Shown: piece after piece, positions 26,262 through 36,704 of the stretch | Numbering within the stretch: position 1 is the stretch's first letter | Layout: each line of letters starts with the position of its first letter | Origin: Pseudomonadota bacterium | GTDB lineage: Bacteria > Pseudomonadota > Alphaproteobacteria > G022571365 | Length of the DNA stretch: 64,000 nt | Direction: 5' to 3' | Assembly: GCA_022571365.1 (NCBI GenBank) | Contig: JACZXZ010000001.1 | Span: 39,534-103,533 of the forward strand | The notes under the pieces: model-generated | Database searches by the model: none | The model's input: the letters and a program-made list of their open reading frames with translations, nothing else | What the model was told of the DNA's origin: nothing | Made by a program: the position numbers and the translations under genes

Positions 26262-27479
26262 ATGACCGGTCCCTTGGGCGGTCTGCGCGTTTTCGATCTG
26301 ACCCGCGTCATGGCCGGACCGACCTGCACCCAGTTGCTCGGCGATCTGGGCGCGGAGGTCATCAAGGTCGAGCGCCCGGGGGTCGGCGACGACACGCGCA
26401 ACTTCGGACCGCCCTTCCTCAAGGACGCCGCCGGCAACGATACGACCGAAAGCGCCTATTATTTGAGCGCGAACCGCAACAAACGCTCCATCACCATCGA
26501 CCTGGCGGAGCGGGACGGCCAGGACCTGGCGCGGCGGCTCATCGCCCACTGCGACATTTTGGTGGAGAATTTCAGGGTCGGCGCCCTCGCCAAATACGGC
26601 CTTTCCTATGCGCACCTCAAAGCCGACTTCCCCCAGCTGATTTACTGCTCGCTCACCGGCTTCGGCCAGACCGGGCCGTACGCTTCCCGGCCCGGGTACG
26701 ACGTCGTCGCCCAGGCCATGGGCGGGATCATGAGCGTGACCGGCGAGGCGCAAGGCGAGCCCCAGAAAGTCGGCGTTCCGATCGCCGACATCATGGCGGG
26801 GATGTACGCCGCGATCGCGGTCCTCGCCGCCGCCCGCCATCAGGCGGTGACCGGCGAGGGCGAGTACATCGATCTCGGGTTGCTGGACACCCAGGTCGCG
26901 TGGCTCGCCAATCAGGGGATGAACTACCTGATCTCCGGCGAGCCCCCGGCGCGGCTCGGCAACGCCCACCCGAACATCGTCCCCTACCAAGTGTTCGAGA
27001 CGGCCGACGGTTACGTCGTGATCGCGGTCGCCAATGACGCCCAGTTCCAGCGCTTCTGCGAGTCCGCCGGGGTCGGCGAGCTCGCCTCCGAGGAGCGGTT
27101 CCGCACCAATACCGCCCGGGTGCGCAATCGCGCGGCGCTGATCGACCGGCTCAAACCCATTCTGGCCCAGCACCCCACGCAGTACTGGCTCGACAGCCTC
27201 GATCGCCTGAACGTCGTTTGCGGACCGATCAACACCCTCGACCAGGTGTTCGCGCATCCCCAGCTGCGCCACCGGGACATGGTCATCGACATGCCCCATG
27301 CGCTGGCCGGCAGGAATCCGGTCAAATTCGTCGGCAATCCGATAAAATACGCCAACAACCCGATCGCCTACCGCTACCCGCCGCCGACGCTGGGCCAGCA
27401 CACCGGGGAGGTCTTGAAGGAACTCCTCGACATGGGCGAGGAGGAGCTCGAGGGGCTGCGGACCCGCGGCGTCATCTGA
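26262..27479 (+). CDS. Class III CoA-transferase (CaiB/BaiF family)
   Basis: It moves CoA between carboxylic acids through a glutamyl- or aspartyl-anhydride mechanism. The 405-residue product has the family N-terminus (LGGLRVFDLTRVMAGP), the DLGAEVIKVERP segment, and the catalytic Asp in VGVPIADIMAGMYA. Members near glutaryl-CoA dehydrogenase genes often act as succinyl-CoA:glutarate CoA-transferase. Here that dehydrogenase gene is about 4.5 kb away on the other strand, so the link is only suggestive. A good ribosome site (AGGGGAGG) precedes the ATG. The stop region is tandemly duplicated. Confidence 0.9.
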   Translation: MTGPLGGLRVFDLTRVMAGPTCTQLLGDLGAEVIKVERPGVGDDTRNFGPPFLKDAAGNDTTESAYYLSANRNKRSITIDLAERDGQDLARRLIAHCDILVENFRVGALAKYGLSYAHLKADFPQLIYCSLTGFGQTGPYASRPGYDVVAQAMGGIMSVTGEAQGEPQKVGVPIADIMAGMYAAIAVLAAARHQAVTGEGEYIDLGLLDTQVAWLANQGMNYLISGEPPARLGNAHPNIVPYQVFETADGYVVIAVANDAQFQRFCESAGVGELASEERFRTNTARVRNRAALIDRLKPILAQHPTQYWLDSLDRLNVVCGPINTLDQVFAHPQLRHRDMVIDMPHALAGRNPVKFVGNPIKYANNPIAYRYPPPTLGQHTGEVLKELLDMGEEELEGLRTRGVI

Positions 27480-27514
27480 TCGGCCCCGCGGGGTCATCTG
27501 ACCGGCCCCGCGGG
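27471..27514. repeat. Tandem duplication of the caiB stop region
   Basis: Two 22-bp units, gtcatctgatcggccccgcggg and gtcatctgaccggccccgcggg in abbreviated form differing by one base. The first carries the TGA stop of the CoA-transferase and the second repeats it outside the gene. Confidence 0.8.
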
Positions 27515-27617
27515 AAGACATGGTTTAAGGCCCGGTGAGAGACGGGGGCGGTCGATCCGTCTAGCTGTCCCCGGAGGCCGACCTTCACGAGTTCGCGGCA
27601 TCGGAGGATCGTTATAT

Positions 27618-27680
27618 CCCCTCACCCTGGCCTTCCCCCCCTGGGGGAGAGAGAGGGACCCGTGTAAGCGGGGGGTGAGG
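27618..27680. repeat. Palindromic REP-like intergenic element
   Basis: An inverted repeat with ends cccctcacc and ggggtgagg and an inner cccccctgggggag hairpin, of the type found as dispersed palindromic elements in many proteobacterial genomes. The tail gagagagagggacccgt is repeated at about 27646-27662 and 27681-27696. It lies between convergent genes and could also act as a bidirectional transcription stop. Confidence 0.6.
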
Positions 27681-27745
27681 AGAGAGAGGGACCCGTCCTA
27701 AGCTTGACGAAGGACGGGAGGCCGGGCGGATGCCGCCGGCCTCGC

Positions 27746-28636
27746 TTAACGGAATGTGACCGAGACCTGCATCGCTCCGGTCGGCAACCCTTCGTAGCGC
27801 ACCGTGACGGTTTGCCCGGGCTGGGGCGGCCGCGGCCGGGCGAAGGAGCCGAGGCTGATGATGTCCCCGGCTTTCAGTTTGATCCGGCTTTCGGCCAGAT
27901 GCTCGGCCAGCCAGATGACGGCATTCAAAGGGTGGCCGAGGATCGCCTTGCCGGACGCCTTCGACAGCTGATTTCCGCTGGCGTCGGTCGTGATGACGGT
28001 CATGGTGCCAAGCGCGTCGACAAAATCGACGCCGGGGGAGATCGGCACCGGCGCGCCGATGACCCCAAGCCGGGCGCCGACATTAATGGCGGTAATCATT
28101 TCCGGGCTCAGGGGTTCGCCCTCGGCCATGGCCAGGTCGGCGAGTTCGACAAACGGAATGACGGCCTCCAAATGGCGCGCCACCTCGAGCGGGGTTTTCG
28201 CGTCATTCACTCCCTCGTCCTTCACGGTGACCAGGAGATCGGGTTCGAAGATGGGCCGAATCCCGTAATCCACCGACACTTCCGCTCCATCCGGCAGCAG
28301 CATGCCTTCGAGCAGCACGCCGTGCACGGAGGTCGTGGCCCCGAACATCTCCCGCGCCGCCTTGCTGGTGAGCCCGACCTTGTAACCGATCGGCCGTCCG
28401 AGCTCCCGGGAGAGGCGCGCCACCAGGGCGGTCTGGGCGCACAGCGCTTCCGCCATCGTGAGCTCCGGCCCCAGGCTCTTGACCGGCCTCTTGTCCACGT
28501 AAGCGGCGGTCATTTGGACGATCCGGTCGGCGTCGCAGGCGTGCGCCTGGGCGGGCGGGACGGGTAGGACGGACAGAGCGAGGGCGAGAATCGGCAGGGC
28601 GAACAGAGCTATTAGATGCCCTCCGCGCCTTGCCAC
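27746..28636 (-). CDS. Exported protein of the 2-keto-4-pentenoate hydratase/FAH-like fold
   Basis: A 296-residue product with a clear signal peptide (LIALFALPILALALSVLP, then PPAQAHA). The mature part resembles 2-keto-4-pentenoate hydratase and 2-oxo-hepta-3-ene-dioate hydratase: RPIGYKVGLTSKAAREMFG, FEPDLLVTVKDEG, ISPGVDFVDALGTMT and GHPLNAVIWLAEHL. Known enzymes of this family are cytoplasmic and act in aromatic meta-cleavage pathways, so an exported version is unusual. The Glu/Asp residues that bind metal in the family seem at least partly kept (FEPDL). It lies 7 bp downstream of hemB on the same strand and may be co-transcribed. Confidence 0.75.
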   Translation of the reverse strand: MARRGGHLIALFALPILALALSVLPVPPAQAHACDADRIVQMTAAYVDKRPVKSLGPELTMAEALCAQTALVARLSRELGRPIGYKVGLTSKAAREMFGATTSVHGVLLEGMLLPDGAEVSVDYGIRPIFEPDLLVTVKDEGVNDAKTPLEVARHLEAVIPFVELADLAMAEGEPLSPEMITAINVGARLGVIGAPVPISPGVDFVDALGTMTVITTDASGNQLSKASGKAILGHPLNAVIWLAEHLAESRIKLKAGDIISLGSFARPRPPQPGQTVTVRYEGLPTGAMQVSVTFR

Positions 28637-28643
28637 GCGGTCG

Positions 28644-30163
<1,520 letters not shown>

Positions 30164-31045
30164 TCAGTTGCCGAGCAACTGCGAGATGTCCTCGGCTCGC
30201 TCGGAGAGCGCGGAGCGCAGCTTGTCGAGCGCCTTGCGTTCGATCTGTCGGATACGCTCTTTAGAGACCCCGAAGGTGGCGCCAATCTCGGCGAGCGTAC
30301 TGCGCTCGTCCTCAAGAAAACGGCTGACGATGATCTGCCGCTCGCGCGGCGAAAGGCGGTCGAGCGCCGCATGCAGCCACTGCGACCGCGCGGTGTCGTC
30401 CTGGTCGGCCGCGACCAAATCCTCCGGCGACGGTCCCTCGTCGGGCAGGAGGTCCTGCGCCTCCTCCAGCTCGTCGCGGCCGATCGGCACGTTGAGCGAT
30501 CGGTCGCTTGACGCCAGGTGGGAGTCTATGCGCTCCACCTCCGAAAGCGGCACGCCGAATTCGGATGCGATGCTCACCCGGTCATCGTAGGAGAGGGTTC
30601 CGTCGGGCTTTACGACCCGGCTGCCGCGGATGCGCCGGAGCTTGAAAAACAGGCTGCGGTGCATCGGCGTGGTGGCGAAACGGACGATCGAGGAGTAGCG
30701 CAGGATGTGGTCCTGTATCGCCGCGATGATCCACCAGGTGGCGTAGGTCGAGAAACGCACTTCGCGCTCGGGATCGAAGCGCGTGGCGGCTTGGGTCAAA
30801 CCGATATTGCCTTCCTGGATGAGGTCGCCGAGCGGCAGACTCGAGTAGCGGAAGTTCCAGGCGATCCGGACGACCAAGCGGGCGTGGCTTTCGATAAGCT
30901 CGTGTAATGCCGCTTCGTCGCCGTCCTGGCGCCAACGCCGGCCCAGCTCGAATTCCTGCTCGCGTTCGAGATAGGGCGCCTCCATCGCTGCCGAAATGTA
31001 ACGGCGATCGCTGCGTTCGGTATTAGAGAAGTTGACGAAGGACAT
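30164..31045 (-). CDS. rpoH: RNA polymerase sigma factor of the RpoH (sigma-32) family
   Basis: The 293-residue protein has sigma region 2 (GDLIQEGNIGLTQAATRFDPE, then STYATWWIIAAIQDHILR), the RpoH-type box around MHRSLFFKLRRIRG, and region 4 with the helix-turn-helix TLAEIGATFGVSKERIRQIE. The sequence departs from canonical RpoH in places (FATTPMHRS), so it may be an RpoH2-like second heat-shock/oxidative-stress sigma factor. Alphaproteobacteria often have two. It is divergent from the MarR gene, and a promoter region lies between them. Confidence 0.9.
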   Translation of the reverse strand: MSFVNFSNTERSDRRYISAAMEAPYLEREQEFELGRRWRQDGDEAALHELIESHARLVVRIAWNFRYSSLPLGDLIQEGNIGLTQAATRFDPEREVRFSTYATWWIIAAIQDHILRYSSIVRFATTPMHRSLFFKLRRIRGSRVVKPDGTLSYDDRVSIASEFGVPLSEVERIDSHLASSDRSLNVPIGRDELEEAQDLLPDEGPSPEDLVAADQDDTARSQWLHAALDRLSPRERQIIVSRFLEDERSTLAEIGATFGVSKERIRQIERKALDKLRSALSERAEDISQLLGN

Positions 31046-31094
31046 GAGGCGATATCCCCACGGTGTATGCGAGCACGCAGCGTGACACGACGGG

Positions 31095-31124
31095 TGACTT
31101 ACTATCGAGTCGATACTATATAAT
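31095..31124 (+). promoter_or_regulatory. Promoter with palindromic operator upstream of marR-type gene
   Basis: TGACTT (31095-31100) and TATAAT (31119-31124) are 18 bp apart, 49 bp before the GTG start. In the spacer sits TATCGA-G-TCGATA (31103-31115), a perfect inverted repeat well placed for a dimeric regulator such as the MarR protein itself. The region also serves the divergent rpoH gene. Confidence 0.55.
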
Positions 31125-31172
31125 GGGCGAGATTGGCTTGCAAGAGTATTTTCGACTCACTACTATTCAGCC

Positions 31173-31766
31173 GTGGTTGATCGCAAAAGTTCTTCCGAGG
31201 GTCAGGTAGCCGAGCTGATCGACTGTATCGGTCGGCTTGCTCATTTCCTGCAGTTCGTCGAGGGCCTCAACCCGGCCCAATGGGAGGCGCTGCGCTTCCT
31301 GGCGCGGGCCAACCGCTATTCACAAACGCCCGGCGCGTTGGCCTGCTTTCTTCGCACCAGCAGGGGCACCACCTCGCAAACGCTCCGCGTTCTCGAGAGC
31401 AAAGGCTACGTTCGCCGCTTCCCGGACCGCCGCGACCGCCGCGTGGTCCAGCTGGAGCTCACGCCGGCCGGCGCGGCGCTGCTCGACCACGATCCGATGC
31501 TTCGCATTCAGGAAGCTGCGGCCAATCTGTCGGGCGAGATGGGGAGCGACCTTGCCGAGGGGCTGAGTCGCATTCTGCACGCCGTAGAGAAGCGGTGCGG
31601 CCTCGATGAATTCGGCGTGTGCTGGGAGTGCGGCCACTTCCTGGTCAACAACGCCGCCGACGATAGGGCGGGCCCGCACCGCTGTGGCCTGACCGGCGAT
31701 CCCCTGCGTGAGGCCGAGACCCGCCTGCTCTGTGTCAACACCATCCCGATCACCCCGCAAGCTTAA
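31173..31766 (+). CDS. MarR family regulator with a C-terminal Cys-rich tail
   Basis: A 197-residue protein with a winged helix typical of MarR (ACFLRTSRGTTSQTLRVLESKGYVRR, then the wing PDRRDRRVVQLELTPAG). The last 60 residues are extra to the classical 140-residue form and carry CWECGHF, HRCGLTGDPL and LLC. That cysteine/histidine pattern could bind zinc or a redox cofactor. The start is GTG. It probably represses its own promoter, because a palindrome sits between the -35 and -10 elements. Confidence 0.85.
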   Translation: MVDRKSSSEGQVAELIDCIGRLAHFLQFVEGLNPAQWEALRFLARANRYSQTPGALACFLRTSRGTTSQTLRVLESKGYVRRFPDRRDRRVVQLELTPAGAALLDHDPMLRIQEAAANLSGEMGSDLAEGLSRILHAVEKRCGLDEFGVCWECGHFLVNNAADDRAGPHRCGLTGDPLREAETRLLCVNTIPITPQA

Positions 31767-31909
31767 GCCGCCTCGCTCCCGCTGAGGCCGCATCCCGCGG
31801 CTCTCAAGGCGCTGTCTCCGGCCCTCTTCGAGGCGGCCGGTCTCGTATCGGCCGCGCCAGGGGCGTCAGGCTTCCGCGACCGCCCTGGCAAAGCCGGCCA
31901 CCGGCCCGG

Positions 31910-33133
31910 CTATTCGGTGAAGGCCTGGATTCCGGTCTGCGCCCGGCCCAGGATCAGGGCGTGGATGTCGTGGGTGCCCTCGTAGGTGTTGACCGACTCC
32001 AGGTTCAGGACATGGCGGATAACGTGGAATTCGTCGACGATGCCGTTGGCGCCATGTATGTCGCGCGCCATGCGTGCGATCTCCAGGGCCTTGCCGGCGG
32101 AGTTGCGCTTGAGCATGGAGATCGCCTCGGGCGTCATGCGCCCCTCGTCCATCAGCCGGCCGAGCCTGAGACAGCTCTGGAGTCCAAGGGTGATCTCGGT
32201 CTGCATGTCGGCGAGTTTTTTCTGAACCAGCTGGTTGGCCGCGAGCGGCCGGCCGAACTGGGTGCGCTCGAGCGCATAGGAGCGGGCCGCGTGCCAGCAG
32301 AACTCGGCGGCGCCCAGTGCGCCCCAGGCGATGCTGTAGCGCGCCCCGTTGAGGCAGCCGAACGGCCCCTTGAGTCCCTTGACGTTGGGCAGCAGATTGT
32401 CCTCGGGCACGAACACATCGTCCATGACGATCTCGCCGGTGATCGAGGCCCTGAGCGAGAACTTGCCTTCGATCTTGGGCGTGGTGAGCCCCTTCATGCC
32501 TTTCTCCAGGAGGAAACCGCGGATCTCACCGTCGTCGTCTTTCGCCCACACCACGAAGACGTCGGCGACCGGCGAGTTGGTGATCCACATCTTGGCGCCG
32601 GACAGCTGATAGCCGCCGTCGGCCTTGCGCGCGCGGGTTTTCATGCCGCCCGGGTCGGAGCCATGGTCGGGCTCGGTGAGGCCGATGCAGACGATCCATT
32701 CGCCTTTCGCCAGCTTGGGCAGGTACTTCTGCCGCTGCTCCTCGGTGCCGTAGGCGTGGATGGCGTCCATGCCCAGGCTCGACTGGACGCTCAAACACGA
32801 GCGATAGGCCGAATCCACGCGCTCGAGCTCGCGGGCGATGAGGCCGTAGGACACGTAGTTGACTCCGGCGCAGCCGTAGCCCTTGAGCGTCGCGCCCAGG
32901 AATCCCAGCGCCCCCATCTCGGTCATGACCTCACGGTCGAAGCGCTCGTGGCGATGGGCCTCCAGGATGCGCGGCATCAGCTTGTCCTGGGCGTAGGCCC
33001 GCGCGCTGTCGCGAACCATGCGCTCCTCCTCGCTGAGTTGGTCCTCGAGGACCAAGGGGTCATCCCACTGGAAAGCGGCCGCTGCCGCTTCCTTGGTCGA
33101 CTCTTTGGGCGCGGCGACCTGTCGTTGCGTCAT
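31910..33133 (-). CDS. gcdH: Glutaryl-CoA dehydrogenase (acyl-CoA dehydrogenase family)
   Basis: This FAD enzyme oxidises and decarboxylates glutaryl-CoA to crotonyl-CoA in lysine, hydroxylysine and tryptophan degradation. The 407-residue product has [34 protein letters not shown], and the catalytic Glu near the C-terminus (E385 in [20 protein letters not shown]). [11 protein letters not shown] contains the Arg typical of the glutaryl-CoA branch. The start at 33133 removes a long upstream in-frame extension with no similarity to the family. Confidence 0.93.
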   Translation of the reverse strand: MTQRQVAAPKESTKEAAAAAFQWDDPLVLEDQLSEEERMVRDSARAYAQDKLMPRILEAHRHERFDREVMTEMGALGFLGATLKGYGCAGVNYVSYGLIARELERVDSAYRSCLSVQSSLGMDAIHAYGTEEQRQKYLPKLAKGEWIVCIGLTEPDHGSDPGGMKTRARKADGGYQLSGAKMWITNSPVADVFVVWAKDDDGEIRGFLLEKGMKGLTTPKIEGKFSLRASITGEIVMDDVFVPEDNLLPNVKGLKGPFGCLNGARYSIAWGALGAAEFCWHAARSYALERTQFGRPLAANQLVQKKLADMQTEITLGLQSCLRLGRLMDEGRMTPEAISMLKRNSAGKALEIARMARDIHGANGIVDEFHVIRHVLNLESVNTYEGTHDIHALILGRAQTGIQAFTE

Positions 33134-33193
33134 CTCTCTTTTCGCTCGCAATGTCCCGGAGCCAGTGCCTTCCAATATACGTTCCTTCAGGCG

Positions 33194-33223
33194 CCTTTCC
33201 CAACAATACCTTTCCCAACAATC
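33194..33223. repeat. 15-bp tandem duplication
   Basis: cctttcccaacaata is followed immediately by cctttcccaacaatc, about 60-90 bp upstream of the gcdH start. Confidence 0.75.
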
Positions 33224-33442
33224 TATGTTCACCGGACGGCGTGGTCGGGCGCGGCCGCGGGGGCGCCGCCTGGCCACGCGCGGGAAGATGTGAAAGCGCG
33301 CCTCAAGTCCCAATGCGGGTTCGCCAGGCGGCCGGGGGCAAATCAAGCGGGTGTAATCCGGCCATGCCCCATGCCTTGTGCCGGTCAAGGCCGCGGCATC
33401 GCTGTGCCCTATGATTGCCCCGGTAGGGGGCCGGATGTATAA

Positions 33443-33482
33443 CCCTGAAGCTTCGTCTCTCATGGGAGAAGAGCATTCAGGG
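33443..33482 (+). promoter_or_regulatory. 5'UTR hairpin overlapping the ribosome-binding site of the ABC binding-protein gene
   Basis: CCCTGAA (33443-33449) can pair with TTCAGGG (33476-33482), and an inner TCTC/GAGA stem extends it. The 3' arm runs into the Shine-Dalgarno GGGAGG (33480-33485) eight bases before the ATG, so folding would partly hide the ribosome site. No known riboswitch class is recognised. Confidence 0.4.
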
Positions 33483-33490
33483 AGGAAATC

Positions 33491-34729
33491 ATGCCCAGGA
33501 ATCCTCATCAGGAACAGTCGCCGAAGCTGTTCGTCCGCGCGGCGCTCCTCGGCGCCGTAGCCGCCGCCTTCTTGGCGGGTGCCCCGGCCGCGGCCGATGA
33601 GAAGGCGAGGATCGGCGCGCTCGTGCCGATGACCGGACCGCTTCAGGACTTTGGCGAGCCAACGCTGAACGCCATCCGGCTGGCGGTCGATCAGGTCAAC
33701 CAGGGGGGCGGCTTGCTCGGCGGCACGCTCGGGATTGCGGTCGGTGATACCCAAACCAGCCCGCAAGCCGGGGTCGATGCCGCGAACATGTTGGTCTCGC
33801 TGGAAGGGGTGAGCGGCATCGTCGGCGCCGCGTCGAGCGGCGTCACCATGCCGGTGGCCAGGAGCGTCTCGAGCGTCAAGGGGGTGCCGCAAATATCGGG
33901 CGCCTCGACCTCGCCGGCCATCACCACTCTGGACGACAAGGACTTCCTGTTCCGGACCACGCCGCACGACGCGCTGCAGGGCATGGTTATGGCCGACATC
34001 GTGAAGAAGAAGGGCTTCGACACCGTCTCGGTCATCTACGTCAACAACGACTACGGCGACGGCCTTCAGAAAGCCTTCGCAGACGCGTTCGTAAAGCTGG
34101 GGGGCAAGGTGGTGGCGTCGCTTCCCTATGAGGAGAAGAAGGCCTCCTATCGGGGCGAGTTAGCCCAGCTGGCCAAGGGCGACCCGCAGATTCTCGTAAT
34201 GATCGCCTATACCGGAGACGGCGTTCCCATTCTCCGCCAGTCCCTCGAGCAGGGGTATTTCTCCAAGTTTGTCTTTTCCGATGGGATGAAGGCGCCGGAG
34301 ATCATCGATCAGGTCGGCGCCGAATACCTCAACGGCTCCTTCGGCACCGCGCCGGAAGCAGTCGAAACCGACTCCTCGAGGCGCTTCAAGGAAGCCTACG
34401 AGGCCAAGTACGGCGAGCTGCCGCCAAAGCCCTTCCTCGACACGGCCTATGACGCCGCGTTCCTGCTGGCCCTCGCCATCGAGAAGGCCGGCAGCGCCGA
34501 GGGCAGAGCGGTGCGCGATGCGCTGCGTTTCGTGGCCAACCCGCCGGGCACCCCGATCCTGCCGGGCGAGTGGGCGAAGGCGAAGGCGCTTCTCGCCCAG
34601 GGCGAGGATATCGACTATGCCGGCGCGGCCGGTTCGCAGAATTTCGACGCGGCTGGTGACGTGCCGGGGACCATCGGGCACTGGGTCATCGAGGACGGCC
34701 GGATCAGGACCGTCGAAATTCTGGAATAG
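33491..34729 (+). CDS. Branched-chain amino-acid-type ABC transporter substrate-binding protein
   Basis: The 412-residue periplasmic binding protein has a signal peptide ([20 protein letters not shown]) and the type I periplasmic fold of the LivJ family: [45 protein letters not shown] and the [20 protein letters not shown] segment. The ligand could be a branched-chain amino acid, another amino acid, an amide or urea. It converges with the livM end of the permease/ATPase operon, an unusual split because the binding protein is usually in the same operon. Confidence 0.92.
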   Translation: MPRNPHQEQSPKLFVRAALLGAVAAAFLAGAPAAADEKARIGALVPMTGPLQDFGEPTLNAIRLAVDQVNQGGGLLGGTLGIAVGDTQTSPQAGVDAANMLVSLEGVSGIVGAASSGVTMPVARSVSSVKGVPQISGASTSPAITTLDDKDFLFRTTPHDALQGMVMADIVKKKGFDTVSVIYVNNDYGDGLQKAFADAFVKLGGKVVASLPYEEKKASYRGELAQLAKGDPQILVMIAYTGDGVPILRQSLEQGYFSKFVFSDGMKAPEIIDQVGAEYLNGSFGTAPEAVETDSSRRFKEAYEAKYGELPPKPFLDTAYDAAFLLALAIEKAGSAEGRAVRDALRFVANPPGTPILPGEWAKAKALLAQGEDIDYAGAAGSQNFDAAGDVPGTIGHWVIEDGRIRTVEILE

Positions 34730-34856
34730 CCTGCGTCACGGCGCTGCACCACAAATTCAGCAGCCTTGTCTGCGGGCTTTCCTTTCGGCCCGGTTCCGCG
34801 CCCGGCCGGTCAGCCGGACCCCCGGCGACCTCGGCTGTTGCCCCTCTTGCTCCGGA

Positions 34857-35819
34857 TCACCGGCCGCGCCTTTCTCCCTCATCGCCCGTGACGGACGGGG
34901 GCTTCTCCTTCAGCATGCCCTCGGGTCGCGTCAGCAGGATGATCTGGAGCATGAGGCCGATGAGAAACGGGCGCAGGGCCGCCGCTTGAGTCATCAGCTC
35001 CGGCGGCATTCGGTTGGCCAGGAATCCGGTAATCGACCATATGAACCAGATGACCAATGCGCCCAGGATGGCGCCCCGGTTGTTGCCGCTGCCGCCGGCG
35101 ATCAGCATGACCCATACCAGGAACGTCGCGAACATGGGATCGAAAGCTTCGGGGCTGATGAAACCGAAAGAGTGGGCATAGAGCGCCCCGCCCAGGCCCA
35201 TGATCATGGAGCCGAGGATAAAGGCCTCCAGCCGGAACCGCAGGACGTTCTTGCCCACCGCGCTCGCCGCCAGCTCGTTCTCCCGAATGGCCCTGAGGAC
35301 CCGCCCCCAGGGCGCCCGCAAGAGCCGTTCGATGGCGAGATAGACGATGAGGACGATGGCCAGCACGATCAGCAGATAGACGAGCGTCTGGACCTCTGGG
35401 GAGAGCGTGTCGAACGGCTTGGGAATGCCCTTGATGCCCCGCACGCCATGGGTCAGCCAGGCCTCATTTTTCAGGATAAGGCGGACGATCTCGCCGATGC
35501 CGATGGTGGCGATGGCGAGGTAGTCGGCGCGCAGATTAAGGGTCACCAGCCCGATCAAGAGAGCGAGCAACCCTGAGGCCACCATGGCGCCGATCAGCCC
35601 CACCGGAAAGGGCAGGTCGAAGCCGCCCAAGTAGTTGGGGCTGGGCGGCGTGGTCAGGATGGTGGTGGTGTAGGCGCCGACCGCGAAGAAGGCGGCGATG
35701 CCGATATTGAACAGCCCGGCAAATCCCCACTGCACGTTAAGGCCCAGGCTGAGCACCGCGTAGATGCCCGCGAACGTCAGGAGAGGAATCAAGTAGCCGA
35801 TCAGCCCGGTGAGTTCCAT
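34857..35819 (-). CDS. livM: Branched-chain amino-acid ABC transporter permease LivM
   Basis: A 320-residue membrane protein with about nine hydrophobic segments. It has family patterns LGLNVQWGFAGLFNIGIAAFFAVGAY and the cytoplasmic coupling loop WGRVLRAIRENELAASAVGKN, which contacts the ATPase. The ATG overlaps the livH stop (TAATG), giving translational coupling. It is the last gene of the minus-strand operon. Confidence 0.94.
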   Translation of the reverse strand: MELTGLIGYLIPLLTFAGIYAVLSLGLNVQWGFAGLFNIGIAAFFAVGAYTTTILTTPPSPNYLGGFDLPFPVGLIGAMVASGLLALLIGLVTLNLRADYLAIATIGIGEIVRLILKNEAWLTHGVRGIKGIPKPFDTLSPEVQTLVYLLIVLAIVLIVYLAIERLLRAPWGRVLRAIRENELAASAVGKNVLRFRLEAFILGSMIMGLGGALYAHSFGFISPEAFDPMFATFLVWVMLIAGGSGNNRGAILGALVIWFIWSITGFLANRMPPELMTQAAALRPFLIGLMLQIILLTRPEGMLKEKPPSVTGDEGERRGR

Positions 35820-36682
35820 TACCTCGATCTTCCCCCGAACAGGCCGGTCGGCCTTACGATCAAGATGATGACCATGAGCGCGAAGGCGACGGCCGACTTG
35901 TAGGCCGGTGAGAAGAACAGGGTGGACATCTCCTCGGCGATTCCGACCGTCATGCCGCCGGCGATGGCCCCGTAGGGCTTGCCGATGCCGCCCATGATGG
36001 CGGCCGCGAACACCGGCAGCAGCATATTCCAGCCCATGAAGGGCTGCAGCCGCGTATCCATGGCGAGGAAAATTCCGGCCCCCGCGGCGAGCGCGCCACC
36101 CAGCGCCCAGGTCCACATGATGACGCGCTCGGTCTCGATGCCGGTGATTTCAGCGAGGTCCATGTTGTCGCTCATCGCGCGCATGGCCTTGCCCATCTTG
36201 GTGTATTGCAGGAACAGGTGGAGCAATATGACCAGAATAATGACGCCGGCCAGAATCACGAGGTGGTCGGGCTTGATGCGCAGGCCGAAGATTTCGAGCG
36301 GAAACTGGATTCCCGGCTCGTAAACCAGGCTCTGCGGCCCCCAGATGAACTGGACCAGGCTGCGAAGCATGAGCCCGACGCCGAACGAGGAGATCAACAG
36401 AATGACCGGCGCGGTCCGGCGCAGCCGTTTGTACAGGACCCGATCTATCGCGATCGCGACCACGGCGCCGCCGGCCAGGGCCATGGGGAAGGCCGCGTAG
36501 ATCGGCCAGCCCAGCCCGGCGACGAAGACCAGGGCTAAATAGGCGCCGACCGTCATCATGTCGCCATGGGCGAAGTTGGCGAAGCGCAGAATGCCGAAAA
36601 GCAGCGATAGCCCGACCGCGCCCAGCGTAATAATGCTGCCCAGCACGATGCCGAAGATGAGAACCTGAAGGATTTCAATCAC
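35819..36682 (-). CDS. livH: Branched-chain amino-acid ABC transporter permease LivH
   Basis: A 287-residue permease with about eight membrane segments. Its N-terminus (SIITLGAVGLSLLFGILRFANFAHGDMMTVGAY) is the standard LivH signature, and the coupling loop (GKAMRAMSDNMDLAEITGIE) follows in the second half. It pairs with LivM to form the membrane channel driven by LivG and LivF. Confidence 0.95.
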   Translation of the reverse strand: MIEILQVLIFGIVLGSIITLGAVGLSLLFGILRFANFAHGDMMTVGAYLALVFVAGLGWPIYAAFPMALAGGAVVAIAIDRVLYKRLRRTAPVILLISSFGVGLMLRSLVQFIWGPQSLVYEPGIQFPLEIFGLRIKPDHLVILAGVIILVILLHLFLQYTKMGKAMRAMSDNMDLAEITGIETERVIMWTWALGGALAAGAGIFLAMDTRLQPFMGWNMLLPVFAAAIMGGIGKPYGAIAGGMTVGIAEEMSTLFFSPAYKSAVAFALMVIILIVRPTGLFGGRSR

Positions 36683-36704
36683 GCCGCACGCAGCGCCTTG
36701 GCCA

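Larger units (their letters stand above)
33134..33490. other. Divergent intergenic region between gcdH and the ABC binding-protein gene
   Basis: It holds promoters for both genes. It includes a 15-bp tandem repeat (33194-33223) and a hairpin just before the binding-protein start, both listed. No gene was found. Confidence 0.5.

Noticed and set aside
25998-27521. Long minus-strand ORF opposite the CoA-transferase gene
   Set aside because: It is antisense to a clear family member; its composition is that of a shadow frame in GC-rich DNA.
27601-27700. CRISPR-like pattern of repeats near 27.6 kb
   Set aside because: The repeats form a palindromic intergenic element without regular spacers.
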